From: Bacteroides sp. M10
Lineage (GTDB): Bacteria > Bacteroidota > Bacteroidia > Bacteroidales > Bacteroidaceae
Length of the DNA: 64,000 nucleotides
Direction: 5' to 3'
Assembly (NCBI RefSeq): GCF_014334015.1
Contig: NZ_CP060488.1
Coordinates: 4,670,501-4,734,500 of the forward strand
The stretch's first letter is position 1. Each line of letters begins with the position of its first letter. Below the pieces are notes generated by a model, which was given only the letters and a program-made list of their open reading frames with translations, ran no database searches and was not told where the DNA came from. Below are positions 17,192 through 25,929 of this stretch, in pieces. Made by a program: the position numbers and the translations under genes.

Positions 17192-18364
17192 ATGAAAGCG
17201 TTAAGAAATTATCTCGATAAGATAAAGCCGAACTTTGAAGAGGGCGGCAAATTCCACGCATTCCAGTCGGTGTTTGACGGCTTCGAAACATTCCTGTTCG
17301 TGCCCAACAAGACTGCGAAAACGGGAACGCACATACATGACGCAATTGATAGCAAGCGCATCATGTCGATTGTGGTTATTTCGTTGGTACCGGCTTTGCT
17401 GTTCGGTATGTATAACGTAGGTTACCAGCATTTCACTCACACGGGTGCTACTGGCAGCTTTATCGAAATGTTTGCATACGGATTCCTGGCAGTACTGCCT
17501 AAAATTATCGTATCTTATGTAGTAGGTTTGGGTATTGAGTTCGTGGTAGCTCAATGGAAGAAAGAAGAAATACAGGAGGGATTCCTCGTTTCCGGTATCT
17601 TGATCCCGATGATCGTTCCGGTAGACTGTCCGCTGTGGATTCTTGCCGTAGCTACTGCATTCTCTGTTATCTTCGCAAAAGAAGTATTCGGTGGTACAGG
17701 TATGAACGTTTTCAACGTTGCGTTGATTACTCGTGCATTCCTGTTCTTTGCATATCCGACTAAGATGTCCGGTGACGCCGTTTGGGTGTCGGGCGACAGT
17801 ATCTTCGGTCTGGGACAAAGCGTAGACGGACTTACCGTTGCTACTCCGCTGGGACAAGCTGCTACATCTGGTAGTGTTCCTGCATTCAACATGGATATGA
17901 TTACAGGTCTGATTCCGGGTTCGATCGGTGAAACCAGTGTGATCGCTATTCTGATTGGTGCGGTTATCTTGCTTTGGACAGGCGTTGCTAGTTGGAAGAC
18001 AATGATTTCCGTTTTTGTCGGTGGTGCATTTATGGCATGGGTATTCAACTCAATCGGCATGGAAAACAATACAATGGCTCAAATGCCTTGGTACGAACAC
18101 CTCGTTCTTGGTGGTTTCTGCTTCGGTGCCGTATTTATGGCTACTGATCCTGTGACTTCCGCACGTACGGAAAGAGGTAAATATATTTTCGGATTCCTGA
18201 TCGGTGTGATGGCTATCGTTATCCGCGTACTGAATCCGGGTTATCCGGAAGGTATGATGCTTGCCATCCTGCTGATGAACATCTTCGCTCCGCTGATTGA
18301 CTACTGTGTAGTACAGGGTAACATCAGCCGTCGCGAAAAACGCGCTATCAAGTCTAACCAATAA
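17192..18364 (+). CDS. nqrB: Na+-translocating NADH:quinone reductase subunit B
   Basis: A 390-aa membrane subunit with about ten TM helices that forms part of the Na+ path. It carries covalently bound FMN on a Thr in the family. The matching segment here is DGLTVATPL, with Thr218 as the probable attachment residue; the usual (S/T)-G-A-T has Val in place of Gly. FAKEVFGGTGMNVFNVAL and DPVTSARTERGKYIFG are conserved blocks. The start MKALRNYLDKIKPNFEEGGK is the normal N-terminus. Confidence 0.96.
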   Translation: MKALRNYLDKIKPNFEEGGKFHAFQSVFDGFETFLFVPNKTAKTGTHIHDAIDSKRIMSIVVISLVPALLFGMYNVGYQHFTHTGATGSFIEMFAYGFLAVLPKIIVSYVVGLGIEFVVAQWKKEEIQEGFLVSGILIPMIVPVDCPLWILAVATAFSVIFAKEVFGGTGMNVFNVALITRAFLFFAYPTKMSGDAVWVSGDSIFGLGQSVDGLTVATPLGQAATSGSVPAFNMDMITGLIPGSIGETSVIAILIGAVILLWTGVASWKTMISVFVGGAFMAWVFNSIGMENNTMAQMPWYEHLVLGGFCFGAVFMATDPVTSARTERGKYIFGFLIGVMAIVIRVLNPGYPEGMMLAILLMNIFAPLIDYCVVQGNISRREKRAIKSNQ

Positions 18365-18377
18365 ATACCGAAAGAAA

Positions 18378-19052
18378 ATGAATACGAATAGTAATAGTTA
18401 TACTATCATTTATGCTTCGGTAATGGTTATTATCGTAGCATTCCTGCTGGCATTCGTTAGTTCTTCATTGAAATCTACACAAGATAAGAATGTGCAGTTG
18501 GACACTAAGAAACAGATTCTCGCTGCACTGAACATTAAAAATGTGGAGGATGCGGATGCTGAATATAAGAAATATGTGAAAGGGGACATGCTGATGAACG
18601 TAGACGGTACGCTGACTGAAAATACAGGTGAATTTGCTACCAACTACGAGAAAGAAGCGAAAGAACAACAACGTCTGCACGTGTTTGTGTGCGAAGTGGA
18701 CGGTCAGACTAAATATGTGGTTCCTGTTTATGGTGCCGGCCTTTGGGGCGCTATCTGGGGATATGTTGCACTGAACGAGGATAAAGATACCGTTTACGGT
18801 ACTTACTTCTCACACGCTAGTGAAACTCCGGGTTTGGGTGCTGAAATTGCAACCGAAATGTTCCAACAGGAATTTGTAGGCAAGAAGACTTTGGAGAATG
18901 GCTCTGTTGCTTTGGGTGTTGTAAAACACGGTAAAGTGGAGAAGGCTGATTATCAAGTGGATGGTATCTCTGGTGGTACAATCACTTCTGTAGGTGTAGA
19001 TGCCATGCTGAAGACTTGCCTGAATAGTTACTTGAGTTTTTTAACTAAATAA
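18378..19052 (+). CDS. nqrC: Na+-translocating NADH:quinone reductase subunit C
   Basis: A 224-aa subunit with one N-terminal TM helix (about residues 7-29) and a periplasmic FMN-binding domain. The flavinylation motif reads DGISGGTITS, with Thr201 as the likely FMN acceptor. SHASETPGLGAEI and YGAGLWGAIWGYVAL are hallmark NqrC/RnfG segments. FMN attachment needs an ApbE flavin transferase, which is not in this window. It lies 13 nt after nqrB. Confidence 0.96.
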   Translation: MNTNSNSYTIIYASVMVIIVAFLLAFVSSSLKSTQDKNVQLDTKKQILAALNIKNVEDADAEYKKYVKGDMLMNVDGTLTENTGEFATNYEKEAKEQQRLHVFVCEVDGQTKYVVPVYGAGLWGAIWGYVALNEDKDTVYGTYFSHASETPGLGAEIATEMFQQEFVGKKTLENGSVALGVVKHGKVEKADYQVDGISGGTITSVGVDAMLKTCLNSYLSFLTK

Positions 19053-19073
19053 TAAGGAGGAGAAAGATAGAAT

Positions 19074-19715
19074 ATGGGACAACTGTTTTCAAAGAGAAAT
19101 AAAGAAGTATTCTCTGCTCCGTTGGGAATTGATAACCCGGTAACCGTACAGGTGCTCGGTATCTGTTCTGCACTTGCTGTTACTGCAAAACTGGAGCCTG
19201 CTATTGTAATGGGACTTTCGGTAACAGTGATTACTGCATTTGCTAACGTCGTTATTTCATTGTTGCGCAAAACCATTCCTAACCGTATCCGTATCATCGT
19301 TCAGTTGGTAGTGGTAGCCGCTCTGGTAACTATTGTAAGTGAAGTTTTGAAAGCGTATGCTTATGATGTAAGTGTTCAGCTTTCTGTATATGTAGGTTTG
19401 ATTATCACCAACTGTATCCTGATGGGACGTCTGGAAGCATTTGCTATGCAGAACGGTCCTTGGGAATCTTTCTTGGACGGTGTAGGTAATGGTTTGGGAT
19501 ATGCCAAGATTTTGATTATCGTTGCTTTCTTCCGCGAACTGCTCGGTTCGGGAACATTGCTCGGTTTCAATATCCTGAACTACGAACCTATCCAGAATAT
19601 CGGATACGTAAATAACGGTTTGATGTTGATGCCGCCGATGGCATTGATTATCGTAGCTTGCATTATATGGTATCAACGTGCACGTCACAAAGAACTGCAA
19701 GAAGAAAGTAATTAA
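19074..19715 (+). CDS. nqrD: Na+-translocating NADH:quinone reductase subunit D
   Basis: A 213-aa integral membrane subunit of six TM helices, homologous to RnfE and paired with NqrE in the complex core. VQVLGICSALAVTAKLEPAIVMG, VYVGLIITNCILMGRLEAFA and GLGYAKILIIVAFFRELLGSG are diagnostic; the Cys residues in ICSA and TNCI belong to the conserved membrane-embedded iron site shared with NqrE. A GGAGG-type site (AAGGAGGAG) precedes the ATG. The gap to nqrC is 21 nt. Confidence 0.97.
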   Translation: MGQLFSKRNKEVFSAPLGIDNPVTVQVLGICSALAVTAKLEPAIVMGLSVTVITAFANVVISLLRKTIPNRIRIIVQLVVVAALVTIVSEVLKAYAYDVSVQLSVYVGLIITNCILMGRLEAFAMQNGPWESFLDGVGNGLGYAKILIIVAFFRELLGSGTLLGFNILNYEPIQNIGYVNNGLMLMPPMALIIVACIIWYQRARHKELQEESN

Positions 19716-19745
19716 TTCTTCATTCTTAATTCTTAATTAAAAGAT

Positions 19746-20372
19746 ATGGAACATTTATTAAGTTTATTCGTCCGCTCTATCTTTGTGGACAACATGATAT
19801 TCGCATTCTTCCTGGGTATGTGCTCATACCTGGCTGTTTCGAAGAATGTGAAGACTGCCGTAGGACTGGGTGTTGCTGTGACTTTCGTGTTACTGGTGAC
19901 GCTTCCGGTGAACTACTTGTTGCAAACCAAAGTGCTGGCTGCTAATGCTATCATTGAAGGTGTCGACCTTAGTTTCTTGAGCTTTATTCTTTTCATTGCC
20001 GTTATTGCCGGTATCGTGCAATTGGTGGAGATGGTGGTAGAACGCTTCACTCCGTCACTGTACGCTTCGCTGGGTATCTTCCTGCCGTTGATTGCCGTTA
20101 ACTGTGCTATCATGGGTGCTTCTCTGTTCATGCAACAACGTATCAACGTCGCTCCGAGCGATCCGAAATACATTGGTGATATCTGGGATGCTCTTTCTTA
20201 TGCATTAGGTTCCGGTATCGGTTGGTTGCTGGCTATCGTAGGTCTGGCTGCTATCCGCGAGAAAATGGCTTACTCTGACGTACCTGCTCCGTTGAAAGGT
20301 TTGGGTATCACATTTATCACAGTAGGTCTGATGGCAATCGCATTTATGTGTTTCTCTGGTTTGAACATCTAA
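19746..20372 (+). CDS. nqrE: Na+-translocating NADH:quinone reductase subunit E
   Basis: A 208-aa integral membrane subunit, the inverted-topology partner of NqrD and homologue of RnfA. Conserved segments are [24 protein letters not shown], the [13 protein letters not shown] and AVNCAIMG Cys sites, and the [19 protein letters not shown] end. It is 30 nt downstream of nqrD; the AT-rich spacer holds no clear signal. Confidence 0.97.
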   Translation: MEHLLSLFVRSIFVDNMIFAFFLGMCSYLAVSKNVKTAVGLGVAVTFVLLVTLPVNYLLQTKVLAANAIIEGVDLSFLSFILFIAVIAGIVQLVEMVVERFTPSLYASLGIFLPLIAVNCAIMGASLFMQQRINVAPSDPKYIGDIWDALSYALGSGIGWLLAIVGLAAIREKMAYSDVPAPLKGLGITFITVGLMAIAFMCFSGLNI

Positions 20373-20390
20373 AAAGAAAGGAATAAGACA

Positions 20391-21665
20391 ATGGATATGA
20401 ATTTAATATTAGCGAGCATTGGGGTATTCCTTGTGGTTATTCTGTTGCTTGTTGTAATCTTGTTGGTTGCCAAGAATTTCCTGGTACCATCAGGAGACGT
20501 GAAACTGACCATCAACGGCGAAAAAGAATTGGAAGTGGCTTCCGGTTCTACTTTGCTGAATACGCTGTCTGTGAATGGTATATTCCTGTCATCCGCTTGT
20601 GGTGGTAAGGGCTCTTGCGGACAGTGCAAATGCCAGGTGCTTGAAGGTGGTGGAGAAATCCTGCCTTCTGAAGTTCCTCACTTCAGCCGTAAACAGCAAC
20701 AAGATCATTGGCGTCTGGGCTGCCAGGTGAAAGTGAAAGGGGATATGTCTATCAAGATTGATGAGTCTATACTTGGCGTAAAAGAGTGGGAGTGCGAGGT
20801 TATCTCCAACAAGAACGTGGCTACATTTATCAAAGAGTTTATTGTTGCTTTGCCTAAGGGCGAACACATGGACTTTATTCCGGGTTCTTATGCGCAGATC
20901 AAGATTCCTAAATTCTCAATGGACTATGACAAGGATATTGATAAGAGTCTGATCGGTGACGAATACTTGCCTGCATGGGAGAAATTCGGTCTGATGGGAT
21001 TGAAATGTAGAAATGACGAAGAGACGATTCGTGCCTATTCTATGGCGAACTATCCTGCCGAAGGTGACCGTATCATGTTGACAGTACGTATCGCTACTCC
21101 TCCGTTCAAACCGAAAGATCAGGGACCTGGATTTATGGATGTAATGCCGGGTATCGCTTCTTCTTATATCTTTACCCTGAAACCGGGTGACAAGGTTGTC
21201 ATGAGTGGTCCTTACGGAGACTTTCACCCGATCTTCAATTCCGACAAGGAAATGATGTGGATCGGTGGTGGTGCCGGTATGGCTCCGTTGCGTGCGCAAA
21301 TCATGCACTTGACGAAGACGTTACATACTACCGACCGCAAGATGTCTTACTTCTATGGTGCCCGTGCCTTGAACGAAGTGTTCTACTTGGAAGACTTCCT
21401 GCAAATCGAAAAGGATTTCCCGAACTTTACTTTCCATCTGGCACTCGACCGTCCGGATCCTGCTGCTGATGCTGCAGGCGTGAAGTATACTCCGGGATTC
21501 GTTCACAACGTAATCTACGAAACTTACCTGAAGAATCACGAAGCTCCTGAAGATATTGAATACTATATGTGTGGTCCTGGCCCGATGTCGAAAGCTGTTG
21601 AGAAGATGCTCGACGATCTTGGCGTTCCGGCACAGAACCTGATGTTCGATAACTTCGGAGGATAA
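20391..21665 (+). CDS. nqrF: Na+-translocating NADH:quinone reductase subunit F
   Basis: A 424-aa subunit that takes electrons from NADH. It has one N-terminal TM helix (about residues 6-28), a plant-type 2Fe-2S ferredoxin domain with cluster Cys70, Cys76, Cys79 and Cys111, then a ferredoxin-reductase-like FAD domain (RAYSMANYP) and an NADH-binding domain (GGAGMAPLRAQI; YMCGPGPM). The length is normal. It is the last gene of the operon, followed by a rho-independent terminator. Confidence 0.97.
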   Translation: MDMNLILASIGVFLVVILLLVVILLVAKNFLVPSGDVKLTINGEKELEVASGSTLLNTLSVNGIFLSSACGGKGSCGQCKCQVLEGGGEILPSEVPHFSRKQQQDHWRLGCQVKVKGDMSIKIDESILGVKEWECEVISNKNVATFIKEFIVALPKGEHMDFIPGSYAQIKIPKFSMDYDKDIDKSLIGDEYLPAWEKFGLMGLKCRNDEETIRAYSMANYPAEGDRIMLTVRIATPPFKPKDQGPGFMDVMPGIASSYIFTLKPGDKVVMSGPYGDFHPIFNSDKEMMWIGGGAGMAPLRAQIMHLTKTLHTTDRKMSYFYGARALNEVFYLEDFLQIEKDFPNFTFHLALDRPDPAADAAGVKYTPGFVHNVIYETYLKNHEAPEDIEYYMCGPGPMSKAVEKMLDDLGVPAQNLMFDNFGG

Positions 21666-21720
21666 TTCGCGGAAGAGAACAACCGGTCGGTAAAATGACC
21701 GGAAAGAATATATCAAACAG

Positions 21721-21773
21721 AGCGGGAAATCTGAAAAGCAGTAGTGCTTCTTGGATTTCCCGCTTCTTTTTTT
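21721..21773 (+). terminator. Terminator of the nqr operon
   Basis: AGCGGGAAATC (21721-21731) pairs with GATTTCCCGCT (21754-21764), with inner AAGCA/TGCTT pairing, and is followed by a run of Ts to 21773. Confidence 0.9.
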
Positions 21774-21872
21774 AGGGTATTCCATGATGTCTTTACGCTA
21801 TGTTTTCTATCTATTTTATGTCTGTTTAAAAGATAGTTCTCCTTTTTTATCTGTACTTATCTATTATATTCG

Positions 21873-21880
21873 TATATTTG
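21873..21880 (+). promoter_or_regulatory. -7 promoter box for the small gene at 21915
   Basis: TATATTTG is an exact TAnnTTTG match 34 nt before the ATG at 21915, downstream of the nqr terminator. Confidence 0.5.
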
Positions 21881-21914
21881 ACTACACAATAAAATTATTA
21901 AAATACAATAGGTT

Positions 21915-22094
21915 ATGGAATATCATCGTATATCTTTCATTCACAATGATACAGAGTATTCATTTGTTAAAGCAATGAGTTCGAACTTAACGGGATATGC
22001 ATTAGTAACGGCTTGTAGGGCAGAAGTAACCATTTATATGAAAGAGAACAACCTGAAAGGTTATTATATATTGACCGGTATGGCTAAAGTTTGA
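21915..22094 (+). CDS. Probable small protein, 59 aa, unknown function
   Basis: The frame from ATG 21915 to TGA 22094 encodes 59 residues of balanced composition (starts MEYHRISFIHNDTEYSF, ends YYILTGMAKV). It suggests a small alpha/beta fold rather than random sequence. It has its own -7 box and fills an otherwise empty 475-nt gap between nqrF and the helicase gene. No ribosome-binding site is obvious, which is usual in Bacteroides. I do not recognise a family. An overlapping Leu/Tyr-rich frame from 21751 is judged spurious. Confidence 0.5.
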   Translation: MEYHRISFIHNDTEYSFVKAMSSNLTGYALVTACRAEVTIYMKENNLKGYYILTGMAKV

Positions 22095-22127
22095 TTGTAT
22101 TTTTGTCTCCGTACCCTTTCCTTTTTG

Positions 22128-22135
22128 TATCTTTG
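22128..22135 (+). promoter_or_regulatory. -7 promoter box abutting the helicase start
   Basis: TATCTTTG ends 5 nt before the ATG at 22141, so the transcript would be leaderless or nearly so. Confidence 0.65.
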
Positions 22136-22140
22136 CCTCC

Positions 22141-23475
22141 ATGTTAGAGAAAAATGAAATTATACAAGCGGCTCTCCGCAATTTGAAGATTGAAGAGCTG
22201 AATCCGATGCAGGAAGCATCACTTGAACAAGCTACCGGAAGAAAAGACGTTATACTGTTGTCACCGACAGGATCGGGCAAGACATTGGCTTATCTGTTAC
22301 CTTTGCTCCTTACCCTAAAACTGAATGATGACAGCGTGCAGGTACTGATTCTGGTTCCTTCACGTGAGTTGGCATTGCAAATAGACTCTGTGTTCAAAGC
22401 AATGGGGACTTCCTGGAAAACCTGTTGTTGTTATGGTGGACATCCTATCGCTGAAGAAAAGAAGAGTATAGTGGGTAATCACCCTGCTATCATCATCGGT
22501 ACTCCGGGACGTATCACCGACCATTTGTCGAAAGGAAATTTCGATCCCGAAACCATCGAGACTTTAATTATCGATGAGTTTGACAAATCTTTGGAGTTTG
22601 GTTTCCATGATGAAATGGCAGAGATTATCACGCAGCTTCCGGGATTAAAAAAACGTATATTACTTTCGGCTACCGATGCTGAAGAGATTCCTGAATTTAC
22701 AGGATTGAACCGCACGGTGAAGTTGGACTTCCTTTCGGACGCTTCTGAAGAACAGGAGTCCCGTTTGAAACTGATGAAGGTGCTTTCTCCTTCCAAAGAT
22801 AAGATTGATACTTTATATAATCTGCTTTGTACATTGGGAAGCAGTTCGAGCATTGTATTCTGTAATCATCGGGATGCAGTGGATCGTGTACATCAGTTAT
22901 TGGCGGATAAAAAACTGTCTGCGGAACGTTTTCATGGTGGTATGGAACAGCCGGACCGCGAACGTGCGCTCTACAAATTCCGTAACGGCAGTTGTCATGT
23001 GTTGATTTCTACCGATTTGGCTGCCCGTGGACTGGATATTCCGGAGGTGGGACATATTGTTCATTATCATTTGCCGGTGAATGAAGAAGCTTTTATGCAC
23101 CGCAATGGACGAACAGCACGTTGGGATGCTACCGGAACGTCCTATCTGATTTTGCATGCCGAAGAGAAACTTCCTCCGTATATCCCGGAAGATATGGAAA
23201 CAGTTGTGTTACCTGAAAATCCTCCCCGTCCTCCGAAATCGGTTTGGGCTACCATTTATATAGGTAAAGGAAAAAAGGAGAAACTTAGCCGGATAGATAT
23301 TGCCGGATTCTTATATAAAAAAGGAAATCTGATCCGCGAAGATGTCGGAGCGATTGACGTCAAAGAACATTATGCTTTTGTCGCTGTTCGCCGGGCTAAG
23401 GTGAAGCAACTCTTGAATCTGATTCAAGGCGAGAAAATCAAAGGAATGAAGACTATTATAGAAGAAGCGAAGTAA
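22141..23475 (+). CDS. DEAD-box RNA helicase, DbpA-like
   Basis: A 444-aa ATP-dependent RNA helicase. Motif I is SPTGSGKT (41-48), motif Ia PSRELALQ, motif II is DEFD (145-148) instead of DEAD, motif III is SATD where SAT is normal, and motif VI is HRNGRTAR. The C-terminal 75 residues (from about KSVWATIYIGKGKKEKLSRIDI) resemble the DbpA RNA-binding domain, which targets 23S rRNA helix 92 in E. coli, so a role in 50S assembly is likely. The DEFD box is unusual for DbpA proper. It is transcribed alone. Confidence 0.9.
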   Translation: MLEKNEIIQAALRNLKIEELNPMQEASLEQATGRKDVILLSPTGSGKTLAYLLPLLLTLKLNDDSVQVLILVPSRELALQIDSVFKAMGTSWKTCCCYGGHPIAEEKKSIVGNHPAIIIGTPGRITDHLSKGNFDPETIETLIIDEFDKSLEFGFHDEMAEIITQLPGLKKRILLSATDAEEIPEFTGLNRTVKLDFLSDASEEQESRLKLMKVLSPSKDKIDTLYNLLCTLGSSSSIVFCNHRDAVDRVHQLLADKKLSAERFHGGMEQPDRERALYKFRNGSCHVLISTDLAARGLDIPEVGHIVHYHLPVNEEAFMHRNGRTARWDATGTSYLILHAEEKLPPYIPEDMETVVLPENPPRPPKSVWATIYIGKGKKEKLSRIDIAGFLYKKGNLIREDVGAIDVKEHYAFVAVRRAKVKQLLNLIQGEKIKGMKTIIEEAK

Positions 23476-23597
23476 AGATCTTTTCTGTAAGATACCTTAC
23501 TTGACATCTATGGATAACAAAATGGTGTATATATCCTGTATAAACCAATAAAAAGAAAGGAAAATCTGCTTTAAAACAGTATTTTTATAAGGAAAGA

Positions 23598-23628
23598 TTT
23601 GTGCGGCGGAAATAAATTCGTAAATTCG
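23598..23628 (+). promoter_or_regulatory. Probable serC promoter (-33 and -7)
   Basis: TTTG at 23598-23601 is followed after 19 nt by TAAATTCG at 23621-23628, one mismatch from TAnnTTTG. The spacing is correct for a Bacteroides promoter. The 5' UTR is about 45 nt. Confidence 0.5.
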
Positions 23629-23680
23629 CAAGGTCAAAAGACAAAAGTAACGAAATTGTTAAACCAAAAACAAACTTCAA

Positions 23681-24748
23681 ATGAAAAAGCATAATTTCAA
23701 TGCAGGACCTTCCATTCTTCCGCGTGAGGTGATAGAGGATACAGCGAAGGCTATTTTAGATTTCAACGGCTCTGGTCTCTCTTTGATGGAAATCAGCCAC
23801 CGCGCCAAAGACTTCCAACCTGTGGTTGACGAAGCAGAGGCATTATTCAAGGAATTACTCAATATCCCCGAAGGCTATTCGGTACTGTTCCTGGGTGGAG
23901 GTGCTAGTATGGAGTTCTGCATGGTTCCTTTTAACTTCCTTGAAAAAAAGGCTGCATACCTGAACACTGGTGTATGGGCTAAGAAAGCAATGAAAGAAGC
24001 TAAAGGGTTTGGCGAAGTTGTAGAAGTTGCTTCCTCTGCTGAAGCTACATATACTTATATCCCAAAAGATTATACAATCCCGACAGACGCAGATTATTTC
24101 CACATTACGACTAACAACACAATTTACGGTACAGAATTGAAGAAAGACCTCGATTCTCCGGTTCCGATGGTTGCCGATATGTCTTCTGATATTTTCTCAC
24201 GTCCGATCGACGTTTCTAAATATATCTGTATTTATGGTGGTGCACAAAAGAATCTGGCTCCTGCTGGTGTTACATTCGTTATCGTTAAGAATGACGCTGT
24301 AGGTAAGGTTTCTCGCTACATCCCGTCAATGCTGAACTATCAGACACACATTGATAACGGTTCTATGTTCAATACTCCTCCGGTAGTGCCTATTTATGCT
24401 GCATTGCTGAACCTGCGCTGGATCAAAGCACAGGGTGGGGTGAAAGAAATGGAACGTCGTGCCATCGAAAAGGCTGATATGTTGTATGCTGAAATCGACC
24501 GTAACAAAATGTTTGTTGGTACTGCTGCCAAAGAAGACCGTTCACGCATGAATATCTGTTTCGTGATGGCTCCTGAATACAAAGACTTTGAAGCTGACTT
24601 CTTGAAGTTTGCTACTGAAAGAGGCATGGTAGGCATCAAGGGACACCGTTCTGTAGGTGGTTTCCGTGCATCTTGCTACAATGCTCTGCCGAAAGAAAGC
24701 GTACAAGCTTTGATCGACTGCATGCAGGAATTTGAAAAACTTCATTAA
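23681..24748 (+). CDS. serC: Phosphoserine aminotransferase
   Basis: A 355-aa class V PLP aminotransferase converting 3-phosphohydroxypyruvate and glutamate to phosphoserine, the second step of serine synthesis; it also serves pyridoxine synthesis in some bacteria. The start [18 protein letters not shown], the [10 protein letters not shown] phosphate region and the PLP Lys190 in GGAQKN are diagnostic. It is followed by serA on the same strand, with a palindromic repeat in the 98-nt gap. Confidence 0.97.
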   Translation: MKKHNFNAGPSILPREVIEDTAKAILDFNGSGLSLMEISHRAKDFQPVVDEAEALFKELLNIPEGYSVLFLGGGASMEFCMVPFNFLEKKAAYLNTGVWAKKAMKEAKGFGEVVEVASSAEATYTYIPKDYTIPTDADYFHITTNNTIYGTELKKDLDSPVPMVADMSSDIFSRPIDVSKYICIYGGAQKNLAPAGVTFVIVKNDAVGKVSRYIPSMLNYQTHIDNGSMFNTPPVVPIYAALLNLRWIKAQGGVKEMERRAIEKADMLYAEIDRNKMFVGTAAKEDRSRMNICFVMAPEYKDFEADFLKFATERGMVGIKGHRSVGGFRASCYNALPKESVQALIDCMQEFEKLH

Positions 24749-24757
24749 TAATATTTT

Positions 24758-24822
24758 CACCACAGATTACACAGACGGACGCAGATTTTTTAATTCTGTG
24801 AGAATCTGGGTAATCTGTGGTG
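24758..24822. repeat. Palindromic intergenic repeat in the serC-serA gap
   Basis: CACCACAGATTACACAGA (24758-24775) pairs with 24805-24822 with one mismatch. The loop holds CGCAGATTTTTTAATTCTGTG, itself partly self-complementary. CAGATTA words are shared with the inverted repeat at 1284-1390. It lies between two genes expected to be co-transcribed, so it could stabilise or separate the two message segments. Confidence 0.8.
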
Positions 24823-24846
24823 AGTCTTTATAAACAGAATTAGATT

Positions 24847-25767
24847 ATGAAAGTACTTGTAGCTACTGAAAAACCGTTTGCTAAAGTTGCAGTAGACGGT
24901 ATCCGTAAAGAAATAGAAGCAGCCGGATTTGAGCTTGCTTTACTTGAGAAATATACAGATAAAGCCCAGTTGCTGGATGCGGTGAAAGATGCTAATGCCA
25001 TCATTATCCGTAGTGATATTGTTGATGCAGAGGTGCTTGATGCTGCTAAAGAATTGAAAATCGTAGTTCGTGCCGGTGCAGGATATGACAATGTGGACCT
25101 GGCTGCTGCCACTGCTCACAATGTATGTGTGATGAACACTCCGGGACAGAATTCTAATGCTGTTGCCGAACTTGCTTTGGGTATGATGGTATATGCTGTC
25201 CGTAACTTCTATAACGGAACTTCCGGTACGGAATTGATGGGCAAGAAACTGGGTATTCATGCTTATGGAAACGTAGGCCGCAATGTAGCTCGTGTTGCCA
25301 AAGGTTTCGGAATGGAAGTGTATGCTTATGATGCATTCTGCCCGAAAGAAGTAATCGAAAAAGATGGTGTGAAAGCACTTGATTCTGCAGAAGAATTGTA
25401 TAAGACTTGCCAGGTGGTATCTCTTCATATTCCGGCAACTGCCGAAACAAAGAACTCTATCAATTATGCGCTGTTGAAAGATATGCCGAAAGGTGCTATG
25501 TTGGTAAACACTGCCCGTAAGGAAGTGATTAACGAAGCAGAACTAATCAAACTGATGGAAGAGCGTGCAGACTTCAAATATATCACAGATATTATGCCTG
25601 CTGCTAACGCAGAGTTTGCAGAAAAGTTTGCCGGACGTTATTTCTCAACTCCTAAGAAGATGGGTGCTCAAACTGCTGAAGCAAATATCAATGCCGGTAT
25701 TGCTGCCGCTCAACAAATTGTTGGCTTCCTGAAAGATGGTTGCGAGAAATTTAGAGTAAACAAGTAA
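24847..25767 (+). CDS. serA: D-3-phosphoglycerate dehydrogenase-type 2-hydroxyacid dehydrogenase
   Basis: A 306-aa NAD-dependent D-2-hydroxyacid dehydrogenase. The Rossmann motif is GIHAYGNVGRNVARVAKGFG; substrate Arg and Glu lie in NTARKEVINEAEL; the usual catalytic His is not in its common setting, as seen in short Bacteroidetes SerA proteins. It lacks the C-terminal ACT domain of E. coli SerA, so serine feedback through ACT is not expected. Position between serC and DUF1015 supports phosphoglycerate oxidation as the role. Confidence 0.92.
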   Translation: MKVLVATEKPFAKVAVDGIRKEIEAAGFELALLEKYTDKAQLLDAVKDANAIIIRSDIVDAEVLDAAKELKIVVRAGAGYDNVDLAAATAHNVCVMNTPGQNSNAVAELALGMMVYAVRNFYNGTSGTELMGKKLGIHAYGNVGRNVARVAKGFGMEVYAYDAFCPKEVIEKDGVKALDSAEELYKTCQVVSLHIPATAETKNSINYALLKDMPKGAMLVNTARKEVINEAELIKLMEERADFKYITDIMPAANAEFAEKFAGRYFSTPKKMGAQTAEANINAGIAAAQQIVGFLKDGCEKFRVNK

Positions 25768-25862
25768 GATTCTGAATAAGTCTGCCGGATTTTTCAGGAT
25801 AACTAGGGTAGTATCTGAATAAAAACAATCCGTTGCAGAATGTCTTTTTTAGAAATAAGTAG

Positions 25863-25870
25863 TATATTTG
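25863..25870 (+). promoter_or_regulatory. -7 box upstream of the DUF1015 gene
   Basis: TATATTTG matches TAnnTTTG. If used, transcription would begin inside the hairpin that follows (25871-25911), so the two elements may be alternatives. Confidence 0.4.
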
Positions 25871-25911
25871 AGCCACAGATTTTCAAGAAGTCTGTGGCTT
25901 TAATTTTTTAC
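25871..25911 (+). terminator. Hairpin with T-tract between serA and DUF1015
   Basis: AGCCACAGATTTT (25871-25883) pairs with AAGTCTGTGGCTT (25888-25900) with one mismatch and is followed by TTAATTTTTT. It could end the serCA transcript or attenuate read-through into the DUF1015 gene. Confidence 0.65.
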
Positions 25912-25929
25912 ATATAAAATACTAATATC

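Noticed and set aside
21751..21978. 75-codon plus-strand frame rich in Leu/Tyr/Phe
   Set aside because: It starts inside the nqr terminator and overlaps the better supported 59-codon frame.
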